In this document: positions 36,390 to 46,099 of the stretch, in pieces
Numbering within the stretch: the stretch's first letter is position 1
How the letters are laid out: every line of letters begins with the position of its first letter
Assembly (NCBI GenBank): GCA_028023455.1
Contig: JAQFVV010000185.1
Span: 2,431,239-2,495,238 of the forward strand
DNA length: 64,000 bases
Source: Epiperipatus broadwayi
Lineage: Eukaryota; Onychophora; Udeonychophora; Euonychophora; Peripatidae
Reading direction: 5' to 3'
The notes under the pieces: generated by a model
What the model was told of the DNA's origin: nothing
Database searches by the model: none
What the model saw: the letters and a program-made list of their open reading frames with translations, nothing else
Program-made: the position numbers and the translations under genes

Positions 36390-36637
36390 TGTGAGTCCAT
36401 AAAACAAATTAATTATTGATATAACAAGGCCAGACTTTGGGTAGATATAAAATCACCCACCTATATTATACACTTTTTCAATATTAATATTTCTATTACT
36501 ACTATGTAAGCTAATCATAGATTTACATTTTTCTAAATATTTTTTAGAATATCTGAATGATTTAAAGATTTTATCACTGTTAAAGTTATTGATTCAAATG
36601 CCTTTTTATAATCAAGTAATCCAAAACGTAATGATTA

Positions 36638-36723
<86 letters not shown>

Positions 36724-36910
36724 TCCTTTTCTGTTCTAAAATTACTTTTAAATGTAGTTTGTTCATTTGGCTGAATTTAATTCAAAGTTCACTGTAGATG
36801 AGTTGTAACGTAAATATTTTGTATATAACTGATAGAAGACTGATAACTGTGTAATTTTTAATGTCTTCCTCATTACCTTTCTTAAATATCAATATTACTA
36901 TGCATTCTTC
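36390..36910 (-). pseudogene. Reverse-transcriptase core of the minus-strand RTE-like LINE
   Basis: Reading from 36,905 downwards the frame gives ILIFKKGNEEDIKNY, then ISLLSVIYKIF, the conserved palm entry block. After an (AT)n tract at 36,641-36,721 it gives LLDYKKAFESI (about 36,600-36,565), carrying the first catalytic Asp. Next comes a block equivalent to RQGDPISP, read as GGDFIS (about 36,450). Stops and frame changes show it is inactive. It belongs with the fragments at 34,090-34,480 and 38,860-39,640. Confidence 0.8.
36641..36721. repeat. (AT)n microsatellite inside the LINE RT
   Basis: About 40 AT dinucleotides lie between the RT palm-entry block and the DYKKAFES block of the minus-strand LINE, where an intact element has coding sequence. 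Confidence 0.95.
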
Positions 36911-36919
36911 CTAATATCT

Positions 36920-38850
36920 GGTATGTCTGTAGCATTCACACATTTGGTACTATGACATATAAGTCCATAGCATGTCCAGCATTTTTATTAAATTGTAAAT
37001 AAAGAAAACAATAATAAATCATTTGTTTTTGTAATGTTTAATTTAGTTAATATTAAAATAGTTAAGGTAATTATAAAGGATATTAGAAAGATATAGGTTC
37101 AAATCTAGAATGAAATCATGATTGTAAATAAATTATTTTTTTTTAAATTTAAAAAATTATATGTCTTAATTTTAAAAATATTTTATTTGAATCAAAATAA
37201 AGATGATTACTTTATCATTATGAATAATAAAATTATTTTCATTATATAAAACAAATAACTTCACTGCAATTCTTTAGAAAACAAAAGATAAATATTGTTT
37301 CCGAGTAACTAAATAGAACTTCTTTACTTTGCTCAGATCATTATATTTGCATCTAATAATATAACGCATTACCACTTTGTTGACAAAATAATGATCCTGG
37401 AGTAATTTTCAAAAAACTGGACATGAACATCTTCTTGATTAATATTTGCAAAATCATGAATAGAATGAATGACAATCAAAGGAAGAAAAAAAATATTTTT
37501 AACATAAGTATTAATACTATACTAAGTGAATTAAAACCATGTCTATTAGGATACATATATGAAAAGAAAGAATCTAATGAAATTAAAATAGCTGAAAATT
37601 ATTTAAGGACAATATACATAAAACATTATCATTACCATCATTGGAATTCTACATAAAACATAAAAGCACAAAGGAATTGTAACTGAATAAATACCAAAAG
37701 ATGTCAGCTGGATTGACAAACATTGGTATAAAAATATAAACGCTTGAAAATTATCGTTATACATCTTACTTTTAATTATAATATATATATATATTATAAA
37801 TGCTTTTCTCTTTTAGAATAATATTTTAATTTACCTATTAATATTATTCAATACATTGTTAAAATTTATGTCTAATAATTAAGTCTTAATTTAATTCCTA
37901 TACATAAGTTTAATAAAATAATCTAAAGGTGTATATTTAATATTAAAATTTTTTTTAATTATAGAATTAATCTTATAGAAAAGCTTTACTTGATCTAAAG
38001 AGACATATAATTTTAAAAAAAATACTTTTACTTATAGCATGATGTTTTTTTTTTTGTTTTTTTTTGTTTTTTGTTTGTTTTTTTTTTTTTATTTTTTGAT
38101 ATTTGGTGAATTTTGAATTTTATGATTGTTAATATATTTTTTCATTGTTATGATGTTAATAAATTTGTATATAATTATCAATAAATGCATTATTTAATTC
38201 TCTTTTATGAGGTATTGATTCACTATTCTTCAATTTACATATCTATTAAGTTACAAATACCTAGTCCTTAAATTATTTATTTATTGAAATATACATTTTT
38301 TGATTTATAGATTCATTGGTGTGCAATAAATGTATGAGTCTCTAGTAGCTCTGAGTTTTATAAATTTACATGAGGGTACGATATTATAATAAAGTTATAG
38401 TGTTATATATTGGGTTTGCAATATTAAAAACATTTAGTTGAGATAGTTTATAGGCTTAGGTAAAATAAAACATGGAATTCAGTTTAATCTTTTTATCTTT
38501 AATTATTATCTTTTACATTTTGGATAATCCAATATGTGGCTTACTAATATAATATAGTTAAATAAGGAATAAATCCATATTTAATTTCTGCCATTTTATA
38601 GTTGTATCAATTACTTTTTTCTTTCGATTGCCTAATCTGATTCATGAATAAAATCATTTATTTGGGATTATCAGTTATAGTATGTAGTGTTCCTTACATT
38701 TTTCTATTTCATTTTATTTCTTTATAAGGTCAATAATAATTCCATAGAGTTTTAAAATGTGTGGTAATTTATAAGATGTAGTAATTGTAGGGATCATCTT
38801 ACTTTTGTTCTTTATTACTGTTTAATTATTTGCACAAATCTTTCATAAAT
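36920..38850. other. AT-rich interval between LINE linker and RT core
   Basis: An intact element would have only a few hundred bases here. The excess suggests an insertion. A 77-codon plus-strand frame at 37,423-37,656 is Asn/Lys/Ile-rich and not recognised, and a T-rich block lies at 38,045-38,098. No transposon ends could be defined. Confidence 0.4.
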
Positions 38851-38859
38851 TTCATAATG

Positions 38860-39640
38860 TCAGCTTTCTTTTTAGTAATAATTGCATATTTATTTTTATT
38901 GTTAAAGTAACTTTCTTACAATTCCAACACATTTTAAATTTTTGAAAATTTTATTTACTTCTATAACTTTTTTCCTAATTCACAATTATATTTGTTTATG
39001 TCTTTATTAATCCTTTTTATATCATTAAGTTTACACAATGTTTAGATATTCAATTCTTCATAATGAATCCTTAAAAATTTTTCATTTTCCTTCTTTACTT
39101 CATGGTGTCTTGTCTTAATAAAAAAAAGTTACTGGTAAATTATTGCTTTAGCAAAGCTATTTATTTCAGTTTTAGTAAAGTATCATATTTTTTTGATGGC
39201 AGTCACACCATATTGCAGCCACCATGACCAAATTTAGCCACTGCAATTTCATCTTTAAATAGTTTATCAATTCTAGCAGTAAAGTTTCTTATGAAAATGT
39301 TTAAATGTTGTTTGGTATGATCAATAGCATTTGGGATATCAATATAAAAATTTTCTATCTCTTCATTACAGTGAGAACTTGTTGTGGCTTAAAGTTATAT
39401 TATTTGTGTATGGAGTCTTTCATTAATTTGTATGACTAATACTTTCATTTTTTTCTGATACAACTTTAATCTTCATAATATTGTTCTTCCAAGTCTTATT
39501 TATAATGAAATCTACTCCATTTGTATTTCCAATATTTGTAACCTTTCTAGTTACATATATGTACATTATTTAAATTAATCATCTCTTCAGTTTCTTTTGA
39601 TTTTACAAAGTCCAACAATGTCCCATTTAACACTAGACAG
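38860..39640 (-). pseudogene. Endonuclease domain and linker of the minus-strand RTE-like LINE
   Basis: On the minus strand, starting near 39,640, the sequence reads as an APE-type endonuclease. It gives KWDIVGLC (the ISETR-type block), then GVDFIINKTWKNNIMKIKVVS, then TSSHCNEEIENFYIDIPNAID, then NFTARIDKLF in place of the catalytic GDFNA block, and KFGHGGCN. Further down are the basic linker (KDINKYNCELGK-like, about 39,020-38,960) and an IMKFMKDLC block (about 38,890). One or two stops and a changed Asp in the GDFNA block indicate loss of function. Confidence 0.8.
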
Positions 39641-39649
39641 TTTTTGGAT

Positions 39650-40700
39650 TCATATGATCTTTCTCAACAAAGTGATTTGCAGTTGTATCTAAATAAAATG
39701 GTGTTATCAAATGGAAGTCTGACTCCATTTCTGTTTTCATCCATCAACTGCACTCATGACTGATAACATTACAACTTTTTGGAAATAATGGCAATAATTT
39801 ACTTTATCTGCTCTTATTGTTAATATGTATAGAATAAAAAGTTCACATATTTATTTTATTCTACTATCATAACTAAATCAAAATTACTAAAAAAAATTCA
39901 TCATAAGTAAAGAAAATTATCTAATATTTACACACATACAATTATCACAATTTAAAATGAACTGCTAATTTTCACTAAATTTTAAAGAAGTTCTCATAAG
40001 ATTGATTGACTCAATTCAAAAATGATCATTTTATTTTGTTAGTTCATTTTATTTATTTATTTATTTATTTTGTTAGTTTATTTTGATTTCATTTTATTTG
40101 TAAAATAATTTTTGCATCATTAGTCAATATTTTATAAGTATAACATTCTGAATGTATAATGCTGAATAAAATAATTCATAATTTTCTATCTATATGCATC
40201 TTAAAACAGTTGCATGAAATTTATTCACTATTTCTATAATACTTTTTCTTATCTATCAACTATATAAAATTAATATCCATTGCCAGCTCCACAATGTCGT
40301 CAAGTAGATTTTAACATTTTAAGCATTACAATAACACTACAATCACTATCTAAAAACAAGGTAAAAGAAGGATGCAAAAACTAGTTACAATTTTATTACC
40401 TAGCAAAGTGAATAATATCTTCTACTCCTCTGTTCTTTAAATGAGGTTCTTGCTTTGAAGTAAATCATTTAAAGGTTATTTTGCCAATATGTAAATGATA
40501 ATAAAGAAAGTATTAATTGATATGTTTTTAAAATTTATTGATCATATAAATAATGTTTTAATGGTGTTTTTAATTAATTTTATGATCTTTTAAATGAAAG
40601 TATGAGTTTATACATTTACTTTTTGTTATAATATCATTTATCTAAAAAAAAATTATAGTTAAAAACTATCAAAGTTAAGAAACATCTGTATTACCATAAT
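39650..40700. other. AT-rich DNA upstream of the minus-strand LINE
   Basis: The LINE 5' end could not be delimited. The sequence beyond about 39,700 has no recognisable endonuclease N-terminus. A short (TTTA)n run lies at about 40,050-40,072. Confidence 0.4.
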
Positions 40701-40709
40701 CATCTACAC

Positions 40710-40984
40710 CTATTAAAATAGGCAAAACTCTCCACGTAGTAGTGCCACTCAGTGCAAGCCAGAGTAATCAATGGATGCAAGAAGATTTGTGGATAAAATC
40801 CTAAGACCTAGGTGTAGTTCTCTCAGATCTAAGGCTCCTCACTAATGAATGCTACAAACTAGAAATTGATCTGGGGATAAGACACTAGATAGGTATTCTA
40901 TGCACAAACCTTCTTGCATCCATTGATTACTCTGGCTTGCACTGAGTGGCACTACGGTATGAAGAGTTTTGCCTGTTTTAATAG
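40710..40984. mobile_element. MITE-like hairpin element (275 bp, arms about 88 bp)
   Basis: The left arm, 40,710-40,799, begins CTATTAAAATAGGCAAAACT. The right arm, 40,896-40,984, ends in the complement (GTTTTGCCTGTTTTAATAG). Shared inner strings include GTGCCACTCAGTGCAAGCC and AATCAATGGATGCAAGAAG with only a few differences. The 97-bp middle is unique. There is no coding capacity and no certain target-site duplication. The superfamily is not assigned. Confidence 0.85.
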
Positions 40985-40999
40985 CTTGAGCAAGCATAA

Positions 41000-41575
41000 G
41001 AAATGGCGATCATGTGACCTACTAAAATAAAATATTTATCATTAAACTGATCAAATAAACAAATGAGTAAAACTTAAAATCATTCATTATAAAACTGCTT
41101 TAATAGATGTTATATATTTTATCAAACAAAGAATGAATATTATATTGTTGGTCAGTGTAAAAACAATATTTATATAATGGATGCTATAAAAACAAAAAAA
41201 AATCTATAGTATGTTTTCGAGGATGATAAATAATAAAAATAACGACGCAGTAAGTAAGCATTGCAATATAATAAGTATAAACTCTAATTGGGAAAAAAAC
41301 ATTTAACAAAAAGTTGAATACAATTGTATTAATAAAAGAAAATACCATTGAGTGCGATGATCATAAATATAATAGTATTCTCTTTTATTATTAAAACTAT
41401 TTCAACGTTTTGCAAAATGCTTTTTTCTTCAGTGAGTGCTCGTTCTTGACATATAGCAATGCTTTTTATTTTTCTCCTTTTTATCTGTCTTACTGGAAAA
41501 ATACTTGTTTCTGCATTTGAAAACAAACTGCGTATAAATTTTGAAAGCCTAAAGCCAAACTAGTCAATAAAATAA
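41000..41575. other. AT-rich intergenic DNA
   Basis: A 65-codon minus-strand frame (41,329-41,526) is the longest and shows no family signature. Confidence 0.5.
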
Positions 41576-41580
41576 TTAAA

Positions 41581-41723
41581 ACTACACCAAATTCGTCTTG
41601 CATTGGTGGTCGAGAGGTCAGCGCGACTACCTTTCACTTGCAGGCAGTTGCCCGGGTTGCGGGTTCGCGTCCCGGCCGATACTATGACACTTTAAAAAAA
41701 AAAAAAAAAACTACACCAAATTC
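41581..41723 (+). repeat. tRNA-derived short SINE with target-site duplication (younger copy)
   Basis: The body (41,595-41,709) reads ATTGGTGGTCGAGAGGTCAG at its A box and GCGGGTTCGCGTCCCGG at its B box, then GCCGATACTATGACAC and an A tail of about 17. Target-site duplications ACTACACCAAATTC lie at 41,581-41,594 and 41,710-41,723 (perfect). Ends GCATTGG and CCGATAC can form most of an acceptor stem. A TGGTCGAGAGG A box and an extended stretch between anticodon arm and T arm suggest descent from a class II (Ser/Leu-type) tRNA; that is inference. It is GC-rich against its surroundings and less mutated than the copy at 30.64 kb. Confidence 0.9.
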
Positions 41724-41756
41724 AAAATTAAACAGGAGTTTTCCCCCTCAAAAAAA

Positions 41757-42198
41757 CTATAACACAGCCAATAATTTCCCTGCCAAAGCAGACTTCTCAA
41801 ATGCAAAGGACTTAGCAACAAATATATACTATTTCTCATAATTCCCAACTACATACCACACAATCTTAATATTATAAAAACCTCTTAAACAAGATAATTG
41901 CTTCAGAACCATAAATTTTTAATAATATTCTTTTATTTCCATTTCTTTTAAAGAAGACAACTTTAGCTTTGCAAAACTAATATTATGATCTATATGTTTT
42001 TCATGGATATATAAGACAGAATTAAAACATTTATTCTTAATCTTACTTTTATGAATTTGTTTAAGAATTCTTTTAATATTAAGAGTGCATGGGATGAAAT
42101 TGGGAATTGTGGGAAATAATATATATTGGTCGATATGTTTCAGTCGTTTGCACTTGAGAAGTCTGCTTTGGCAGAGACATTGATTGTGATATAGTAAT
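41757..42198. repeat. Inverted repeat with arms of about 135 bp
   Basis: The left arm (41,757-41,890) and right arm (42,059-42,198) share TGCCAAAGCAGACTTCTCAA, TGCAAA, AATATATA and TCTTAATATTA strings on opposite strands. The spacer is about 170 bp. Frames at 41,638-41,841 and 41,919-42,224 arise from this repeat and are not considered genes. It starts about 35 bp after the SINE. Confidence 0.8.
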
Positions 42199-42199
42199 T

Positions 42200-44190
42200 T
42201 TTTGGCTGGTCTTGTGTATAACAAAATTTTCTATGTTTATAAAATTATTTTTGTTGTGTTATTGTGATTGTTGCTGTTGTTTTTATGCTTGGAGCTGAAT
42301 TGTAATATTTATTTTAAAATAATATTGTATATGTATTTTTTATAAAGTAATAGAATGATTTATTGCTCAGGAATTTATAAGAAATTCAAGCACCAGAAGG
42401 GAAAAAGCTGGTATTACAATCCATAAACCTTGAGTTATACAGTCCGCCATTTTTCCATTGCAGAAAACCATGTGGGATGATTTTTTGCCTGAAATAAACT
42501 AGGCAATGATTAAGCAAGAAAAATAGCTGATAAGTTTCATGGTAGTTGTCATTGTTTTGTAACCTCTTAATACAATTTATTTTACTATCTTAGTATTTAA
42601 AATTTCATCTTAAACATTAATTTAAAAAAATAAACTAATAATTAAAAATTTAATTTTACAGTGTATTATTAATATATAAAAAAGAAGAAAATAAAAATAT
42701 TTTGTCAATGTTTTCACAATTGATTTTTTTGTTCCTTTATAATTGATTTTTTCTTTTTCTTTTTTCTTGTTTCCTTGAACAAATCAGGTTTTTTTCTTCT
42801 GGCTATATTTATATCATTCTTTAGTGATTTGTTTACATTTCAAACGTAAGGCAGCTTTACTACTTTTAGTTTAATAAATTAGATGATCACAAAGGTCATA
42901 TTAACAATCGTTTGGAAAGATTTAAAAAAAAAAATAAACAATAAAAATAAAATATAAATGATAAACTTATCAATGAGTAATTAAAGGGGTTTAATTCAAA
43001 ATAGTTGATAGTTAAAATAAAAATCTTTCAAAAAAGAGAGTAATTAAATTCAGGCCAGCTATTAAAAAAATAGAAAATGAAATGTCTTTGTTGAACATTG
43101 TTAAAATATTTTGGTAGTAAATTAGTTTTTAAAAATCGTACAACTTATTTAATTATTGCTGTTTTTTTTTTTTAAACTTAACTTTGATCATTTTTAATAA
43201 AATTTCGTGAAGAGCGGATATTTAGTAAGGTAGTTTAAAAGTAAACTATATTGATTTCTTATAGAAGACAACAATTAGAACATGTTTACCAAATTAAATA
43301 AAGAAAAATGAATATTTGTTTCCTTGTTTAGGATATAATTACAATTTCCAAAATATCTATATATTAATAATAAAAACACACAAAAAATTGATTGTTTTAT
43401 ATGTTTAATAATTTTTACATTACATTTAAAAAGAGTAACTAAAGTTTTCTAATTTAGTATTAAAAAAGAAATGGCATCGCAAAGTCAGACAATGAACTAA
43501 TTAGCTCATTTAAAAAGGAATGTTAAGAATGAGTAGTGGAGAGATAAAGTTGTATAAGGTTGTAAGGGATGACACCTAATTATAAAATGTCCCATAATTT
43601 CTTTCTCTTTTTACTTAAAGAACAGATAATATCAATGTTTGAATCAATAATTCTTCTATAAAGATACTCATTAATAAGCAGAGCTCTTTCTTAAACTTAT
43701 TCTGATTAAGAAATCCAAGTATTTCGATTTCAGATACCATTATTTGGATTAGGGGAAATGATGGTGAATTCAGTTATCATACCAGACTCGGAATTGTTAT
43801 CCACCATATACACTTTTCATTATCTGAGTTTTTGAGAAAACAGCAATGGAGTTGCACATTTAGAGGCATAACTAAATAGAACTTTTTGTGGAGTTATTTA
43901 TAATTGGAGGTAGAATGTCAATAAGTGAAACAGTACTAAAATGATGTTCTATGTAAATAGAAAATGAAAGAACAAATTCAATGAGTGGCCATTCTCTTTG
44001 AAACATTCTTGCAACTTTTAAAACTGATTGTTACTGTTTTTCTTCCCATATAAATGACTTCATAAGACATTGATTGTTTTAAGTAAAAAATTTGTAAATT
44101 TTATTATACATATGTAGTAGATAATTTTGAGCAATAGCAGAATCTTTAAAAATGAGACTTCTGCATATATGTTAAATGAATAAAAAAGCC
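42200..44190. other. AT-rich intergenic DNA
   Basis: No gene is recognised. Slightly less AT-rich patches near 42,360-42,490 and 43,730-43,900 have no interpretable frame. Confidence 0.4.
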
Positions 44191-44199
44191 CATGAGTTT

Positions 44200-44480
44200 A
44201 TGAAGTAAAAGTTGTAAGCAAGATGGCAATTGGTTGTCCATTAATAATTTATTTTTGTTGAAGGTAAGAATGTAATTAAAAAAGCAATTTTTCAGTATGG
44301 AGCAAAGTGAAGGCAGATATTTTTTAAAAGAAAGATATATAATTAAGTCATCTATATAAATAATATGGTTAATTGCTTTGTTTAAAAATGATTTGTATAC
44401 ATCAGGTAATTAGTTTTCTATTTCTAGAAGAAGTGGATTTATAGTGTAATAAGAATTAAAGAATTTAAAGAGTAACTTTG
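44200..44480 (-). pseudogene. Possible Ty3/Gypsy-like reverse-transcriptase scrap
   Basis: The minus-strand frame from about 44,480 to 44,200 includes LPDVYKSFLNKAINHIIYIDDLIIY. The YIDD box lies at 44,346-44,357, followed by a FKKYLPSLCSILKN and TFNKNK pattern. This order resembles the Gypsy segment with Y-x-DD, then His-Leu-xx-Ile/Val-Leu, then LN-x-x-K. One stop precedes the box. Neighbouring protease, RNase H or integrase motifs were not found, so chance similarity in AT-rich sequence remains possible. Confidence 0.25.
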
Positions 44481-44934
44481 AGAGATTAAATAATGAGGGG
44501 AGAAAATTACTTTCTATGTGCCACAAAGGCAATAAAGTATTATCCTAGTAATGCAATTCTAAGTACTTGATTATAGGGAGTCAAAGCCTGCTGCATGGCT
44601 TTATTTTCTTATTAGATTTATTTTATTATGATCATCTTAAAATCATTATTTTCACAAAAGTTGAGGATTCTTTTTTTGCAAATTAATGTTGTGATATTGA
44701 TGAAAGTGATTATATTTTATTTTTAACAAAGGACTGATAATTTTAATGATTTGTGGAGTCATAGAAATATGTCTTAAAATTTTTAAGTGGAAGGCAAGAG
44801 TATTTTCTTTGAGATATAATACCAAAAGTTGAAGTTGATCTATCTTAAGAATTTATTTGGAAATATTATTTAGAATATTATACATAAAGAATCATCCACT
44901 AAAAATGCATTTTAAACTAATAATTAGTTTTAAG

Positions 44935-45060
44935 AAATACTCTTTTTTTCAAATACAAGATAAAGTCTTTTGAAAAAATAGAATGAATCCACACTACCTT
45001 GTTTATCTAAACATATATGTATAGGCAAATCTTAAGCATTTGGAAATGAGAGCATGAAGA
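44935..45060 (+). repeat. Copy A of a three-copy local repeat
   Basis: GAAATACTCTTTTTTTCAAA, AAGATAAAGTCTTTTGAAAA, AAACATATATGTATAGGCAA and GGAAATGAGAGC recur at 45,265-45,370 (same strand) and inverted at 45,375-45,510. Confidence 0.8.
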
Positions 45061-45264
45061 TATTAATTAATGACTTTAAATTCTATTTGCTATGTTTTTA
45101 ATTACTTATGTCTGCAAAATGTTTACAATTTATAACTTGTCAGTATTTAATTTATATATATATATATATAATGATATATTTATTTATATAGCACTATGTT
45201 TTAATCTGTAACAATCATTAGGGATATTTCATACACATATGCTATAAACTAATAAATATATTTA

Positions 45265-45510
45265 AGGAATACTCTTTTTTCCAAACCCAAGATAAAATCT
45301 TTTGAAAAGAAAAAATGAATCTACTCTATCTTTTTAACCTAAACATATATGTATAGACAAATCTTCAAGCTCTCATTTCCAAATGTTTAAACTTTGCCTA
45401 TACATGTACATTTAAGTTAGAAAGATAAAAGTAGATTCATTTTATCTTTTCAAAAGACTTTATCTTTTCAAAAGACTTTATCTTTTGTTTAAAAAGTATA
45501 GTATTTCTTT
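45265..45510. repeat. Inverted pair (copies B and C) of the local repeat
   Basis: Copy B (45,265-45,370) is direct to copy A. Copy C (45,375-45,510) is its reverse complement with an extra internal duplication of AAAAGACTTTATCTTT. Together B and C can fold into a hairpin of about 110 bp. The upstream (TA)n near 45,153-45,170 is separate. Confidence 0.8.
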
Positions 45511-45528
45511 AAAATGTTATTATTTTAC

Positions 45529-46098
45529 AGTGCATGCAGGGCCTTTAAGAGAAAATGTGAGGCCTGGGGCAATTAATATTTTAGAAATCTTTCAAAATTT
45601 AAAATAAGAATGTGGGGAGAGAGAGAGAGAGAAAAACAAGAGTTTTTACTTATAGGGCCAAAAACAGAACTCCAGGAGAAGTTACTTACAAACCATAGAA
45701 ATGAGTAAGTAGATCAGATCTAGATAGCACTTTGATAGGGTAGATTTACTCTAGCACTATTAGTATCATAAAACACTGTTAGCACAGAACTGACTGACAA
45801 TGAGCTGTGACAGTTCAGCCAGTTGTTGAGTGCTGCAGTCACTTTCACCACAGAGTCATCAAATTGACACCTCATCCCTAAACTGTCTTATATTTTGACT
45901 AGTGCCTTTTGAAAAAGTTTTCTTGAATATTTTTTGGGGAATTTAACTATAAAATAAAGCTGTTCTATGAGCCATAACATCATCTTGCCTTTTATATTTT
46001 TGTTTAACATTTCAAGTTGACAAGTTGAAGCCCCTAATATTGTGAGTCCTATGAAGCCACTTCTCCTGTCCCCACTTCTGATTGGCCCTGAATGCATG
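45529..46098. mobile_element. hAT-like non-autonomous DNA transposon with 8-bp TSD
   Basis: The element 45,537-46,090 starts CAGGGCC and ends GGCCCTG, and it is bounded by AGTGCATG (45,529-45,536) and AATGCATG (46,091-46,098), matching at 7 of 8 bases. Short CAGGG-type termini with 8-bp duplications are typical of hAT elements. The interior of about 550 bp is less AT-rich, carries an (AG)n run (about 45,617-45,632), and has no transposase. A 69-codon minus frame at 45,888-46,097 crosses the terminus and is not believed to be a gene. Confidence 0.65.
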
Positions 46099-46099
46099 T

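Noticed and set aside
36390-39640. Idea that the minus-strand LINE is a functional gene
   Set aside because: Multiple stops, a changed residue in the endonuclease GDFNA block, and large interruptions.
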